Part shown: positions 52,765 through 63,852 of the stretch, in pieces
Numbering within the stretch: the stretch's first letter is position 1
Layout of the letters: each line of letters begins with the position of its first letter
Origin: Hydrogenophaga sp.
Lineage (GTDB): Bacteria > Pseudomonadota > Gammaproteobacteria > Burkholderiales > Burkholderiaceae_C
DNA length: 64,000 nt
Assembly: GCA_011391495.1 (NCBI GenBank)
Contig: JAABQK010000010.1
Span: forward strand, 26,240-90,239
Reading direction: 5' to 3'
Notes under the pieces: model-generated
Told to the model about the DNA's origin: nothing
The model's database searches: none
Seen by the model: the letters and a program-made list of their open reading frames with translations, nothing else
Translations under genes and position numbers: made by a program

Positions 52765-52827
52765 GCCCCACCCCGGTGAGGCATGGGCGCAATGCGAGGG
52801 AGCAATGAAGGCATACAGCTTCAATTT

Positions 52828-52833
52828 TATAAT
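52828..52833 (+). promoter_or_regulatory. -10 element (TATAAT) directly before hemA
   Basis: A perfect TATAAT in an AT-rich patch (TTCAATTTTATAAT) ends 6 nt before the hemA ATG at 52840. Transcription from it would start at about the A of the ATG, giving a leaderless mRNA. No good -35 is present and no ribosome binding site is seen. Confidence 0.5.
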
Positions 52834-52839
52834 CCGGCC

Positions 52840-54132
52840 ATGTCTGTCTGGGCCCTCGGCATCAACCACCACACGGCTCCGCTCGATTTGCGGGGCCGGT
52901 TTGCCTTCGCCCTCGACCAGATCCAGCCCACGCTGAACGGCTACCGGCAGAGCCTGGCGCGCCAGCCCGAAGCCACTTTGCTCTCCACCTGCAACCGCAC
53001 CGAGTTGTACGGCGCGGGTGACCAGGCCGCTGTGGAACCCACGTTGGAATGGCTCGCCCACACCGGTGGCGTGAGCAGCCACGTGTTGCGCGACCACGCT
53101 TACATCCTGCGCGAGGACCAGGTCGCGCGCCACGCGTTTCGCGTCGCCAGCGGGCTAGACAGCATGGTGCTGGGCGAGGCCCAGATCCTGGGCCAGATGA
53201 AGGACGCGGTGCGCGCCGCCGACGAGGCCGGCGCCCTGGGCACCACGCTGCACCAGCTGTTCCAGCGCTCGTTCGCGGTGGCCAAGCAGGTGCGCACCTC
53301 CACCGAGATCGGCGCCCATTCCATCAGCATGACGGCCGCTGCCGTGCGCCTGGCGAGCCAGCTGTTTGAAGATCTGAAAGACATCAAGGTCCTGTTCGTC
53401 GGCGCGGGCGAGATGATCGAGTTGGCCGCCACCCACTTTGCAGCCAAGACACCCAAGGCGATGGCCATCGCCAACCGCACGCTGGAGCGCGGCGAAAAGC
53501 TGGCCGGGCGCTTCGGCGCCGAGGTGATGCGCCTGGCCGACATTCCAGACCGCCTCCACGAATTCGACGCGGTGGTCAGCTGCACCGCCAGCACGCTGCC
53601 GATCATCGGCCTGGGCGCGGTCGAGCGCGCCCTGAAAAAGCGCCGGCACCGCCCCATGTTCATGGTCGACCTGGCCGTACCGCGCGACATCGAGTTCGAG
53701 GTCAAGGGTCTGAGCGATGTCTACCTCTACACCGTGGACGACCTGGCCAGCGTGGTGCAGACCGGCAAGGACAACCGGCAGGCCGCCGTGGCCCAGGCCG
53801 AAGCGATCATCGACGCCGGTGTGCTGAGCTTCATGCACTGGCTGGAGCAGCGTGATCCCGCCGCCGGCGTGGTGCCTCTGATCCAGCAGATCCATGCCCA
53901 GACCGACGAGTGGCGCAACGCCGAAATGGCCCGTGCCAAAAAGCTGCTGGCCAAGGGCGAGTCGGTGGATGCGGTGCTCGAAGCCCTGTCGCGCGGGCTC
54001 ACGCAGAAGATGCTGCATGGCACCCTGGCCGAACTGCGCGCGGGCGACGCTGAAACGCGCGCAGCCACCGCGCAGACCGTCTCGCGCCTGTTCCTGCGCG
54101 AAGATCCTGTCAAGCCGCCGCGGAATTCCTAG
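52840..54132 (+). CDS. hemA: Glutamyl-tRNA reductase
   Basis: HemA reduces glutamyl-tRNA to glutamate-1-semialdehyde, the first committed step of tetrapyrrole (heme) synthesis. The 430-residue protein starts [20 protein letters not shown], has the catalytic Cys51 in [10 protein letters not shown], the [16 protein letters not shown] segment and the NADPH-binding [10 protein letters not shown]. The frame is open upstream, but the family N-terminus starts at this ATG. It heads the hemA-prfA-prmC-grxD run. Heme demand from the 60-plus-heme cytochromes would draw on this pathway. Confidence 0.96.
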   Translation: MSVWALGINHHTAPLDLRGRFAFALDQIQPTLNGYRQSLARQPEATLLSTCNRTELYGAGDQAAVEPTLEWLAHTGGVSSHVLRDHAYILREDQVARHAFRVASGLDSMVLGEAQILGQMKDAVRAADEAGALGTTLHQLFQRSFAVAKQVRTSTEIGAHSISMTAAAVRLASQLFEDLKDIKVLFVGAGEMIELAATHFAAKTPKAMAIANRTLERGEKLAGRFGAEVMRLADIPDRLHEFDAVVSCTASTLPIIGLGAVERALKKRRHRPMFMVDLAVPRDIEFEVKGLSDVYLYTVDDLASVVQTGKDNRQAAVAQAEAIIDAGVLSFMHWLEQRDPAAGVVPLIQQIHAQTDEWRNAEMARAKKLLAKGESVDAVLEALSRGLTQKMLHGTLAELRAGDAETRAATAQTVSRLFLREDPVKPPRNS

Positions 54133-54224
54133 CGTCCCGGATCGCCGCCGCGCGCCGGTCCCCGCCCCGGCGGGCCAGCCCCCTCGCCGCTCTTGCGGCG
54201 CCACCGAACCCCTTTTGCAGCCCC

Positions 54225-55313
54225 ATGAAACCCTTCGTCCGCGACACCCTGATGCGACAACGTGCCCGGCTGCACGAGCTGGACGCCTTGCTGGCCGCGC
54301 CCGACGTGGTGGACAGCATGGACCGTTTCCGCGCGCTCAGCCGCGAACACGCCGAGGTGGGCGCCGTGGTCGAGGTGTTCAACCGCTACCTGCTGCGCGA
54401 GGCCGACCAAACATCAGCCACCGAGCTGCTGCAGGACCCGGACATGGCCGAGATGGCCGAAGAAGAGATCAGAAGCGCCCGCTCCGACCTGGAGGCGCTG
54501 GACGCTGAACTGCAGCAACTGCTGCTGCCCAAGGACCCAGACGACGAACGCAATGCTTTCGTGGAAATCCGTGCTGGCACCGGCGGCGACGAGTCGGCCC
54601 TGTTTGCCGGTGATCTGGCGCGCCTGTACACGCGCTACGCCGAGGCACAGCGCTGGGCAGTCGAGGTGGTCAGTGAGTCGCCCAGCGAGCTCGGCGGCTA
54701 CAAGGAAGTGGTGCTGCGTATCGAGGGTCATGGCGCCTACGGCAAGCTGCGTTTCGAATCGGGCGGCCACCGGGTGCAGCGCGTGCCCGTGACCGAAACC
54801 CAGGGCCGCATCCACACCAGCGCCGCCACCGTGGCGGTGATGCCAGAGCCCGACGAAACCGAGGCCGTGAAGCTCAATCCGGCCGAACTGCGCATCGACA
54901 CCTACCGTGCCAGTGGCGCCGGAGGCCAGCACATCAACAAGACCGACTCGGCTGTTCGCGTGACCCATCTGCCGACCGGCATCACCGCCGAATGCCAGGA
55001 CGGCCGCTCGCAGCACAGCAACAAGGCCAAGGCCCTGCAGGTGCTGACCGCGCGCCTGCAGGAAAAGGACCGCAGCGAGCGCGCCGCCAAAGAGGCCGCC
55101 ACCCGCAAGGGGCTGATCGGCAGCGGCGACCGCAGCGACCGCATCCGCACCTACAACTTCCCCCAGGGACGGCTCACCGACCACAGGATCAACCTCACGG
55201 TCTACAAGCTGCTCCAGGTGATGGAAGGCGATCTGGGTGACGTGATCTATGCGCTGCAGGTGGCACGCGGCACCGAACTGCTGGCCGAGCTGGAACAGCG
55301 GAACAGCCTTTGA
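54225..55313 (+). CDS. prfA: Peptide chain release factor 1
   Basis: RF1 ends translation at UAA and UAG. The 362-residue protein has the GGQ catalytic loop in [20 protein letters not shown], methylated by PrmC encoded next, and the codon-recognition tripeptide PVT in [18 protein letters not shown], as expected for RF1 and unlike RF2 (SPF). The ATG at 54225 is canonical ([20 protein letters not shown]). The 92-nt gap to hemA includes a GC-rich stretch with no clear terminator. Confidence 0.96.
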   Translation: MKPFVRDTLMRQRARLHELDALLAAPDVVDSMDRFRALSREHAEVGAVVEVFNRYLLREADQTSATELLQDPDMAEMAEEEIRSARSDLEALDAELQQLLLPKDPDDERNAFVEIRAGTGGDESALFAGDLARLYTRYAEAQRWAVEVVSESPSELGGYKEVVLRIEGHGAYGKLRFESGGHRVQRVPVTETQGRIHTSAATVAVMPEPDETEAVKLNPAELRIDTYRASGAGGQHINKTDSAVRVTHLPTGITAECQDGRSQHSNKAKALQVLTARLQEKDRSERAAKEAATRKGLIGSGDRSDRIRTYNFPQGRLTDHRINLTVYKLLQVMEGDLGDVIYALQVARGTELLAELEQRNSL

Positions 55314-55365
55314 GCTGTGCGGATCATGCCTTCGGCGGCTTCACCACCCGATTCCTTCCGGCAGC

Positions 55366-56205
55366 ATGAACACCACCCTGCGTGAAACCCTGAGCCAGGC
55401 CCAGCAACAAGGTCTGGACCGGCTCGACGCCCAGATGCTGCTGCTGCTGGCACTGGGCCGCGACGTGAACGATCGCGCCTGGCTGCTGGCGCACGACAGC
55501 GACCCCATGCCCGCCGACGCTCTCAGGCGCTGCGCCGAACTGGTGCGTCGCCGCCTGGCGGGCGAGCCGGTGGCCTACCTGTCGGGCAACAAGGCGTTCT
55601 ACGGCATCAACCTGCAGGTGGACGCCCGCGTGCTCGTGCCTCGGCCGGACACCGAAACCCTGGTCGATTGGGCGCTGGAGGCACTGCAGGGCTGCACAGC
55701 CCCGGCCCGCATGCTGGACTTGGGCACTGGAAGCGGTGCCATCGCCCTGGCGGTCAAGTCGCAGCGGCCAGACATCGACGTGACGGCCACCGACGCGAGC
55801 GCCGACGCGCTGGGCGTGGCACGCGCCAATGCCCGGCGGCTCGGTCTGGCGCTGCACTTTCATGCCGGGCACTGGCTGCAGGCGGTGCCCGGGCAGCGTT
55901 TTGACGTGATCGCCAGCAACCCGCCCTACATTGCCGAGGGCGACCCGCATCTCGCTGCCCTCAGTCACGAGCCGGTCAGCGCCCTCACAGCGGGCCTTGA
56001 TGGCCTGGATGACATCCGCGCCATCGTCTCCGCCGCGCCTGAAGCCCTGCAGCCTGGTGGTTGGCTGCTGCTGGAGCACGGCCATGATCAGGCTGATGCG
56101 GTGCGCGCCTTGCTGGCCCGCCGTGGATTCGAGCAGATCAGCAGCCGCACCGACCTTGCGGACATCGCGCGCTGCAGCGGTGGACGCTGGCCGCAGCAGC
56201 GATAA
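55366..56205 (+). CDS. prmC: Peptide chain release factor N5-glutamine methyltransferase
   Basis: PrmC methylates the Gln of the GGQ motif in RF1 and RF2 using SAM. The 279-residue protein has the N-terminal helical domain, SAM-binding LDLGTGSGAIALAVKSQRP and the substrate-binding NPPY motif in IASNPPYIAEGDPHL. The ATG at 55366 was chosen; the open frame upstream overlaps prfA. prfA-prmC order is widely conserved. grxD follows after 52 nt. Confidence 0.95.
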   Translation: MNTTLRETLSQAQQQGLDRLDAQMLLLLALGRDVNDRAWLLAHDSDPMPADALRRCAELVRRRLAGEPVAYLSGNKAFYGINLQVDARVLVPRPDTETLVDWALEALQGCTAPARMLDLGTGSGAIALAVKSQRPDIDVTATDASADALGVARANARRLGLALHFHAGHWLQAVPGQRFDVIASNPPYIAEGDPHLAALSHEPVSALTAGLDGLDDIRAIVSAAPEALQPGGWLLLEHGHDQADAVRALLARRGFEQISSRTDLADIARCSGGRWPQQR

Positions 56206-56257
56206 TCTGCTTTGTTTTCGGGTCGCAACCGGCCCGCCCAGACCAGGAGTTTCTGCC

Positions 56258-56581
56258 ATGAGTGACGCCCAGACCCAAATCGACCAGCTGGTCAAATCCA
56301 ACGACATCGTGCTCTTCATGAAGGGCAATGCGAGTTTTCCCATGTGCGGTTTTTCCGGCCGTGCGATCCAGATCCTGAAAGCCTGCGGCGTCGAACCCAA
56401 GACGGTCAAGACGGTCAATGTGCTGGAAGACGAAGGCATCCGCCAGGGCATCAAGGAATACAGCCAATGGCCCACCATTCCGCAGCTCTACGTGAAGGGC
56501 GAGTTCATCGGCGGCTCGGACATCATGATGGAGATGTACGAATCTGGCGAACTGCAAAAGGTCATCAGCGGCCAGGCCTGA
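56258..56581 (+). CDS. grxD: Monothiol glutaredoxin (Grx4-type, CGFS)
   Basis: This 107-residue protein has the CGFS active site (Cys30) with IVLFMKGNASFPMCGFSGRA, WPTIPQLYVKGEFIGGSDI and a C-terminal helix. Monothiol CGFS glutaredoxins bind a bridging [2Fe-2S] cluster with glutathione and serve Fe-S cluster transfer. An AGGAG ribosome binding site lies 8 nt before the ATG. It closes the hemA-prfA-prmC-grxD run. Confidence 0.95.
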   Translation: MSDAQTQIDQLVKSNDIVLFMKGNASFPMCGFSGRAIQILKACGVEPKTVKTVNVLEDEGIRQGIKEYSQWPTIPQLYVKGEFIGGSDIMMEMYESGELQKVISGQA

Positions 56582-56603
56582 ACGCCTGACCGGTACCAGC
56601 CAG

Positions 56604-56625
56604 GCCACCTTCGGGTGGCTTTGTG
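56604..56625 (+). terminator. Intrinsic terminator after grxD (UUCG tetraloop)
   Basis: A 6-bp stem GCCACC/GGTGGC with the stable TTCG tetraloop (56604-56619) is followed by TTTGTGCTTTC. It lies 22 nt after the grxD stop and is a good rho-independent terminator. Confidence 0.8.
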
Positions 56626-56762
56626 CTTTCTGGCGTGCGCACTGTGCTACGCCAGCGATCAATATCCGCGTATGCCCTGTGTTTCACCGGCTTTTCCAGC
56701 ATTGAGGTCGGGCACGTCTTGTGCTTGAATGAAAGCGTAGTCCAACACCACAGGAGAACCGC

Positions 56763-57767
56763 ATGAGCTCCCGCAGTCTGGTCGCTTCGCCCTCCCTCGG
56801 TCTGCCCATCGCCCAGATGCGCAGCGTGTTCAGCGCTGACGAGGTCGAGCGCAAGCTGGCGCACCTTCAGGCCAGTGGCAATGAACGCGAATACGAAAGC
56901 CTGCGCAACACCTGGCAGCGCATGCTGGAGCGAGGACCGCAGCGCTTCGCCGTCAAACCCTCGGGCGTGCCCGACATGGCACCCCTCTACGACCTGTTGC
57001 CCAATTTTGGTGAAGTGCTCGATGACGTGAAGCGCCATGTGGCACTCAGCCAGGACAGCCGTGACAGCCTCGAAGTCACGCCCATTCTGCTGCTCGGGCC
57101 GCCGGGGGTCGGAAAAACCCACTTCGCCAAACAGATCGCCGATTTGCTGGGTACCAGCATGAGCCTGGTGCCCATGAGTTCGATGACAGCCGGCTGGTTG
57201 CTTTCAGGTTCTTCGTCGCAATGGAAAGGTTCCAAGCCCGGCAAGGTGTTTGAGGCCTTGGTGGATGGCCAGTATGCGAACCCGGTGATCGTGGTCGACG
57301 AGATCGACAAGGCGAGCGCCGACGCCCAGTACGACCCACTGGGCGCCTTGTACAGCCTGCTGGAACACGACACGGCGCAGAACTTCGTGGACGAATTCGC
57401 CGAGGTGCCCATCGACGCCAGCCAGGTGATCTGGATCACCACCGCCAACGACGAACGCGCCATTCCAGCGCCGATCCGCAACCGGATGAATGTCTTTGAG
57501 ATCGCGCCTCCCTCAGCCGAAGCTGCGCGCAAGATCGCCGCCAACCTCTACCGCGGCATCCGGAGCGAACACGACTGGGGACAGCGCTTCGCGCCCGAAC
57601 CATCAGACGACGTGCTGGACCAGCTGGCCAGCCTGGCACCGCGCGAGATGCGCCGCGCCCTGGTCACGGCCTTCGGCAATGCACGGCTGGACAACCGCTT
57701 CAGCGTGGAAGCCGACGACCTGCCAAAGGCCGCCGTGGGCAAGACACGCATCGGTTTCCTGCAGTAG
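56763..57767 (+). CDS. Lon-like AAA+ ATPase without protease domain
   Basis: This 334-residue protein has Walker A GPPGVGKTH (112-120), Walker B VIVVDEIDK (175-183) and the Lon-type run LYSLLEHDTAQNFVDEFAEV followed by sensor WITTAND and an arginine-finger region PIRNRM. An N-terminal helical part (about 20-65) precedes the ATPase and a helical lid ends the protein. No Ser-Lys Lon protease domain follows. The role is unknown; a chaperone- or remodelling-type activity is likely. An AGGAG ribosome binding site precedes the ATG. It is isolated by the grxD terminator. Confidence 0.85.
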   Translation: MSSRSLVASPSLGLPIAQMRSVFSADEVERKLAHLQASGNEREYESLRNTWQRMLERGPQRFAVKPSGVPDMAPLYDLLPNFGEVLDDVKRHVALSQDSRDSLEVTPILLLGPPGVGKTHFAKQIADLLGTSMSLVPMSSMTAGWLLSGSSSQWKGSKPGKVFEALVDGQYANPVIVVDEIDKASADAQYDPLGALYSLLEHDTAQNFVDEFAEVPIDASQVIWITTANDERAIPAPIRNRMNVFEIAPPSAEAARKIAANLYRGIRSEHDWGQRFAPEPSDDVLDQLASLAPREMRRALVTAFGNARLDNRFSVEADDLPKAAVGKTRIGFLQ

Positions 57768-57810
57768 GGCATCACCAGCGCACGGAGGGCTACGGGCGCG
57801 GAGGAGCAGA

Positions 57811-57830
57811 ACGCCGTGGAACCGGCTTAG
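57811..57830 (-). repeat. Partial third copy of the intergenic repeat (inverted)
   Basis: A stretch reading CGCCGTGGAACCGGC on the plus strand is the reverse complement of GCCGGTTCCACGGCG in the panB-panC repeat. Only this core is kept; the first hairpin is degraded. It lies in the 135-nt convergent spacer between the AAA ATPase and the lytic transglycosylase gene. Confidence 0.45.
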
Positions 57831-57902
57831 CCTGCCCTCCCGCGTTGCCCTTGCTGGAGGAGGGACTGCGCGAAGCGAGCGAGCGACGGGGTTGGGCCAG
57901 AT

Positions 57903-58592
57903 TCAAGCGTCCGGATGTACCCAGTTTTTCGCGGCGGCATAGACCGCGTTGGGGTACTCTGGCCGACCCCTGCTACCGTTGTAGCGGCCCAGAGCCAGGT
58001 AGGTATCACCGCGTTCGCGGTCGAGATAGTGGCGCAGGATGACACAGCCAAAACGCAGATTGGTCTGCATGTTGAACAGGCGGGCCGGGTCCCCGTCGCC
58101 AATCACCCGCGACCAGAACGGCATGATCTGCATGTAGCCTCGGGCACCCACGCGCGAGATCGCGAACTTGCGGAACGCACTCTCGACCTGGATCAACCCC
58201 AGCACCATCGTGGTGTCCAGCCCGGCACGGCGGCTTTCGTACCAGGCGGTTTGCAGGAACTCGATGCGGGTCTGGAAGTCTGGCTTGCGCTTTTTCAGGC
58301 GTTCGCTCATGGCACCCAGCCAGCGCAGGTGCGCCAGGCGTTGCTCGGTGTCAGAAAATTCGGGCACCGGCGGTGCGCTGTTGGCAATCGCCGCACTGAG
58401 CGCGGAGCGCACCGAATCGGCCAGAGGCTCCTCGGCCTGCCGCCCGGCCCAGGCACTGCCAGGCGAGGCCAGCAAACCCCAGCCACCGAAGCCCAGCACG
58501 CCGGCCGTGATCAGACAGTCGCGCCGCGTGGACAGCACGCCGTGACACCCGTCTGCGCATTTCGCGGCAGACTGATTCAGCGCCAAGCTCAT
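57903..58592 (-). CDS. Lytic transglycosylase (SLT domain)
   Basis: This 229-residue protein has an N-terminal signal or anchor (hydrophobic residues about 27-48, ending near SAWA) and a C-terminal SLT domain: [16 protein letters not shown] with the catalytic Glu, [12 protein letters not shown], and the C-terminal [20 protein letters not shown]. It should cleave peptidoglycan glycan strands with 1,6-anhydro formation in the periplasm. The start overlaps the proS stop (ATGA), so it is co-transcribed downstream of proS. Confidence 0.9.
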   Translation of the reverse strand: MSLALNQSAAKCADGCHGVLSTRRDCLITAGVLGFGGWGLLASPGSAWAGRQAEEPLADSVRSALSAAIANSAPPVPEFSDTEQRLAHLRWLGAMSERLKKRKPDFQTRIEFLQTAWYESRRAGLDTTMVLGLIQVESAFRKFAISRVGARGYMQIMPFWSRVIGDGDPARLFNMQTNLRFGCVILRHYLDRERGDTYLALGRYNGSRGRPEYPNAVYAAAKNWVHPDA

Positions 58593-60334
58593 GCCCCGAG
58601 TCGGGCTTTCAGGAAATCGGCGATGTCGGCTGCACCAACTTTGGTCGCCGCGGTCTCGCGGCGGTGCTGGTACTCCACCTGACCTTCCTTGATACCGCGG
58701 TCGCCGATGGTCACGCGGTGCGGCACACCGATCAGTTCCCAGTCAGCAAACATCGCGCCAGGGCGCTCTCCGCGGTCGTCCAGCAGCACATCCACACCGG
58801 CGGCCACGAGCTGTTCGTGCAGTTGCTCGGCAGCGGCCTTCACTTCCGGACTGCGGTCCATACCGATGGGGCAGATCACCACGGTGAACGGCGCGATCGC
58901 GTCGGGCCAGATGATGCCGCGTTCGTCGTGGTTCTGCTCAATGGCTGCGGCGGGAAGACGGGTGATGCCAATGCCATAACAACCCATCTCGAAGTGGGCC
59001 GGCTTGCCGTCCTCGCCCAGGAAGGTGGCGCCCATGGCCCTGCTGTACTTCGTACCCAGGAAGAACACATGACCGACCTCGATGCCCCGCTCGATCGCCA
59101 GCACGCCGAGACCATCCGGTGAAGCATCTCCCTCGACCACATTGCGAATGTCGGCCACCAGATCGGGTTCGGGCAGGTCGCGACCCCAGTTCACACCGGT
59201 GATGTGGAAGTCGGGCTCGTTGGCACCACAGATCCAGTCGGCCATGAACGCGACTTCGCGATCGGCAATCACGTTGACGGTTTTTTTCAGGTTCAGAGGT
59301 CCGAGGTAGCCTGGCTTGCAGCCGAAGTGCTCCTCGATCTCGGCCACCGTCGCGAAGCGGAATCCCAGATCCAGGCCCGGCAGCTTGCCGACCTTGACCT
59401 CGTTCATGTCGTGGTCGCCGCGCAGCAGCAGCAGCCAGATGCGGGTCTTGACGATCTCGTCGCGCTCGTTGATTTCATCGGTGGCCAGCACCAGCGACTT
59501 CACTGTGTTGGCCAGCGGCACACCCAGCAGCTCCGCCACGTCGGCGCAGGTACTCTTGCCCGGCGTGGGCGTTTTGGTCATGGCATTGGCACCGACAGGA
59601 CGCGGCCCTGCAGGCGCCAGCGCCTCGGCCTTTTCCATGTTGGCCGCGTAGTCGCTGGCCGGACAGTAGACGATGGCGTCTTCACCGGTGGCCGCGATGA
59701 CCTGGAACTCTTCGCTCAGGTCGCCACCGATGGCACCACTGTCGGCCGCCACCGCGCGATAGCGCAGGCCGAAGCGGTCGAAAATGCGGCGGTAGGCTGC
59801 GGCCATCACCTGGTAACTCGCCTTGGCAGCGGTCTCGTCGCGGTCGAAGCTGTAGGCGTCTTTCATGATGAACTCGCGCCCGCGCATCAGGCCAAAGCGT
59901 GGGCGGCGCTCGTCGCGGAACTTGGTCTGGATCTGGTAGAAGTTCCTGGGCAGCTGCTTGTAGCTGCGCAGTTCCTGGCGCGCGATGTCGGTCACCACCT
60001 CTTCGCTGGTCGGCTGCACCACATAGTCGCGGCCATGACGGTCCTTGATGCGCAGCAACTCCGGCCCCATCTTCTCGAAGCGTCCGGTTTCCTGCCAAAG
60101 CTCGGCCGGCTGCACCACCGGCATGGTGAGCTCAACGGCCCCGGCGCGGTTCATCTCTTCGCGCACGATCGCCTCCACCTTGTGGATCACGCGCAGGCCC
60201 ATGGGCATGTAGCTGTAGATGCCGGCGCCAAGCTTCTTGATCATGCCCGCACGGGTCATGAGCTGGTGACTGACCACTTCGGCATCGGCCGGGGCTTCCT
60301 TGAGGGTGGAGATGAAGAACTGGGAAGCTTTCAT
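58589..60334 (-). CDS. proS: Prolyl-tRNA synthetase (bacterial type with editing domain)
   Basis: ProS charges tRNA-Pro. The 581-residue class II enzyme starts [20 protein letters not shown] and has [26 protein letters not shown], the motif 2 region [17 protein letters not shown], an inserted YbaK-like editing domain (about 225-385), motif 3 [13 protein letters not shown] and a C-terminal anticodon-binding domain (VTIGDRG, VEYQHRR). The frame is open upstream into a spacer; the ATG at 60334 is canonical. The downstream lytic transglycosylase gene overlaps its stop. Confidence 0.96.
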   Translation of the reverse strand: MKASQFFISTLKEAPADAEVVSHQLMTRAGMIKKLGAGIYSYMPMGLRVIHKVEAIVREEMNRAGAVELTMPVVQPAELWQETGRFEKMGPELLRIKDRHGRDYVVQPTSEEVVTDIARQELRSYKQLPRNFYQIQTKFRDERRPRFGLMRGREFIMKDAYSFDRDETAAKASYQVMAAAYRRIFDRFGLRYRAVAADSGAIGGDLSEEFQVIAATGEDAIVYCPASDYAANMEKAEALAPAGPRPVGANAMTKTPTPGKSTCADVAELLGVPLANTVKSLVLATDEINERDEIVKTRIWLLLLRGDHDMNEVKVGKLPGLDLGFRFATVAEIEEHFGCKPGYLGPLNLKKTVNVIADREVAFMADWICGANEPDFHITGVNWGRDLPEPDLVADIRNVVEGDASPDGLGVLAIERGIEVGHVFFLGTKYSRAMGATFLGEDGKPAHFEMGCYGIGITRLPAAAIEQNHDERGIIWPDAIAPFTVVICPIGMDRSPEVKAAAEQLHEQLVAAGVDVLLDDRGERPGAMFADWELIGVPHRVTIGDRGIKEGQVEYQHRRETAATKVGAADIADFLKARLGA

Positions 60335-60460
60335 GGGTGCGGCTGCCGTCGGGCAGTGGATTGGGTTCGAAGGTGGTTGGAAGAGCGCTGGATTCGCTGC
60401 AGCAATGACCGACAGCATCGGGATTTACCCCTCCTTGCCGTGCAACAGGTGGGCAATCAC

Positions 60461-60489
60461 TTCGCAAGCCACAAGGGGCGATGCATAAT
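60461..60489 (+). promoter_or_regulatory. Possible sigma-70 promoter for rppH
   Basis: TTCGCA (60461-60466) and CATAAT (60484-60489) are separated by 17 nt, 4/6 and 5/6 matches to the consensus, and the -10 ends 29 nt before the rppH start. A GGGG stretch at 60509-60512 could be the ribosome binding site. Confidence 0.45.
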
Positions 60490-60518
60490 CCAGACAGTTC
60501 AAAAATTTGGGGTTGATT

Positions 60519-61157
60519 ATGCTTGACAGAGAAGGCTTCAGGCCCAATGTCGGCATCATTCTGCTCAACCAGAGAAACCAGGTGTTCTGGGGCAAGAGGA
60601 TCCGTTCCCACTCCTGGCAGTTTCCGCAAGGTGGCATCGATCGGGGAGAGACACCCGAACAAGCGATGTACCGCGAGCTGCACGAGGAAGTGGGCCTCAT
60701 GCCCGAGCACGTGTGTATCGTTGCCCGCACGAGGGACTGGTTGCGCTACGAGGTGCCGGACCGCTTCATCCGCCGCGATGCCCGCGGCCACTACAAGGGT
60801 CAAAAACAGATCTGGTATCTGTTGCGGCTGGTTGCGCAGGACTGGAATCTGAACCTGCGCGCCACCAGCCATCCGGAGTTCGATGCCTGGCGCTGGCACG
60901 ACTACTGGGTACCACTGGATGTGGTGGTGGAGTTCAAGCGAGGCGTCTACGAGATGGCGCTTACCGAACTGTCCCGCTACCTGCCGCGGAACGAAAACCG
61001 AAACCGTTACCTGCGTTCCGGCATGCGCCACCGCGGCACGGAAGAGATGGAGCCCCGTCTGCCCAGACCCAGCCATGCACCCATCGGCATGGAGTTGCCG
61101 CCGGGTGCCAGCTTCGACCCAGATCCCCAGAGCGAAGCAGGCGCTGGGTTCGAATAG
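60519..61157 (+). CDS. rppH: RNA pyrophosphohydrolase
   Basis: RppH removes pyrophosphate from the 5' end of mRNA and triggers RNase E-dependent decay. The 212-residue protein starts [20 protein letters not shown] and has a full Nudix box ([17 protein letters not shown], then HEEVGL) and the family segment [14 protein letters not shown]. The C-terminal 50 residues after NRYLRSGM are a variable Pro-rich tail longer than in E. coli. The ATG at 60519 fits the family start. It is divergent from proS and convergent with proB. Confidence 0.94.
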   Translation: MLDREGFRPNVGIILLNQRNQVFWGKRIRSHSWQFPQGGIDRGETPEQAMYRELHEEVGLMPEHVCIVARTRDWLRYEVPDRFIRRDARGHYKGQKQIWYLLRLVAQDWNLNLRATSHPEFDAWRWHDYWVPLDVVVEFKRGVYEMALTELSRYLPRNENRNRYLRSGMRHRGTEEMEPRLPRPSHAPIGMELPPGASFDPDPQSEAGAGFE

Positions 61158-61173
61158 CCCTGTAGGAGCGATC

Positions 61174-62337
61174 TCAGCCGCGCGCGAGCACCAGATTGTC
61201 GCGGTGGATCATTTCCGGTTCGGCCGAATAGCCGAGCAGACGCTCGAAGTCGCTGGAGGATTTTCGGCAGATCAGGCGCGCTTCGGAGCTGGCATAGTTG
61301 GCCAGTCCACGCGCGATCTCCTGGCCTTCCGGGTCGCGCACCGCAATCACGTCGCCGCGTGAGAAATCGCCCTCAACGGCCGTCATGCCGATGGGCAGCA
61401 GGCTCTTGCCCTCTCGCACGATTTTGCCCGCCGCACCGGAATCCACCAGCACCGAGCCGCGCATCTGCAGGTGATCGGCCATCCACTGTTTGCGTGCCTG
61501 GTTCTTGGCGGTCTGGGCCACCAGACAAGTGCCAATGGCTTCGCCCTGGCACAGCCGTTGCAACACGCGCGGCTCACGGCCCCAGGCGATGACGGTCGAA
61601 GCGCCTGATCCGGCGGCACGCTTGGCCGCCAGGATCTTGGTGATCATGCCACCCTTCCCGATGCCCGAACCCGCCCCGCCCGCCATGGTTTCAAGCTGCG
61701 GATCGCCCGCGCGCGCCACATGCACGAACTGCGCGGAAGGGTCACGCCGGGGGTCTGCGGTGTAGAGACCCTTCTGGTCGGTCAGGATCACCAACGCATC
61801 GGCCTCGACGAGATTCGCCACCAGCGCGCCAAGAGTGTCGTTGTCACCGAACTTGATCTCGTCATTGACCACCGTGTCGTTCTCATTGATCACCGGCACC
61901 ACGCCCAGCTGCAACAGCGTGAGCAAGGTCGAGCGTGCGTTGAGGTAGCGCTCGCGGTCGGCCAGGTCCGCATGGGTCAGCAGCACCTGGGCACTGCCCA
62001 CGCCACACTCACGCAACTTGGTCTCGTACATCTGCACCAGGCCCATCTGGCCGACTGCCGCTGCGGCCTGCAGTTCGTTGATTTCCTTGGGACGGGTGGC
62101 CCATCCCAGGCGCTTCATGCCCTCGGCCACGGCACCGCTGCTGACCATGATCAGTTCACGTCCCTGCTGCACCAGAGCCGCCAGTTCCTGACTCCATTGA
62201 CCGATCGCCTCTTCGTCCAGTCCACGCCCTTCGTTGGTCACCAGACTGGAGCCCACCTTGACCACGATCCGTCGCGCCGTTTTCAGCACACTGGCCTGTT
62301 GCACATCGTCATTCACGCTCAACGCAAAGTCAGCCAT
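61174..62337 (-). CDS. proB: Glutamate 5-kinase
   Basis: ProB phosphorylates glutamate, the first step of proline synthesis. The 387-residue protein has an amino-acid-kinase domain ([41 protein letters not shown] [27 protein letters not shown]-like [12 protein letters not shown]) and a C-terminal PUA domain (about 290-387). The ATG at 62337 is preferred; an ATG at 62382 would overlap the obgE stop (TGATG), add 15 residues and allow translational coupling. proA is not in the window. Confidence 0.94.
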   Translation of the reverse strand: MADFALSVNDDVQQASVLKTARRIVVKVGSSLVTNEGRGLDEEAIGQWSQELAALVQQGRELIMVSSGAVAEGMKRLGWATRPKEINELQAAAAVGQMGLVQMYETKLRECGVGSAQVLLTHADLADRERYLNARSTLLTLLQLGVVPVINENDTVVNDEIKFGDNDTLGALVANLVEADALVILTDQKGLYTADPRRDPSAQFVHVARAGDPQLETMAGGAGSGIGKGGMITKILAAKRAAGSGASTVIAWGREPRVLQRLCQGEAIGTCLVAQTAKNQARKQWMADHLQMRGSVLVDSGAAGKIVREGKSLLPIGMTAVEGDFSRGDVIAVRDPEGQEIARGLANYASSEARLICRKSSSDFERLLGYSAEPEMIHRDNLVLARG

Positions 62338-62381
62338 GGGCTCATTTCCATCATGCTTGTCAGAGTTGGGAGGTGGCGGCA

Positions 62382-63521
<1,140 letters not shown>

Positions 63522-63581
63522 TCACCTGTGCCCGTTTCGCTGGCCAGATTTGGAGAATCCGACCTAGCGAAGGCTCCCGTC

Positions 63582-63839
63582 TCAGACAGGCGTGATGCTC
63601 ACCACGTGACGGTTCATCTCGCCCTTGATGGCGAAACTGACATGACCATCAGTCGTTGCAAACAAGGTATGGTCCTTGCCCAGTCCGACGTTCACGCCGG
63701 GATGGAACTTCGTACCGCGCTGTCGCACGATGATGGAACCCGCACTGACCAGTTCGCCACCAAACGCTTTCACGCCGAGCATTTTGGGCTTGGAATCGCG
63801 CCCGTTTCGCGTTGAGCCGCCGCCTTTTTTCTGTGCCAT
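63582..63839 (-). CDS. rpmA: 50S ribosomal protein L27
   Basis: L27 reaches into the peptidyl-transferase centre of the 50S subunit. The 85-residue protein starts [19 protein letters not shown] and has [20 protein letters not shown] and [20 protein letters not shown]. Length and N-terminal AQKKGGGS sequence are canonical. It follows rplU by 13 nt. Confidence 0.97.
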   Translation of the reverse strand: MAQKKGGGSTRNGRDSKPKMLGVKAFGGELVSAGSIIVRQRGTKFHPGVNVGLGKDHTLFATTDGHVSFAIKGEMNRHVVSITPV

Positions 63840-63852
63840 GTTGATCTACTCC

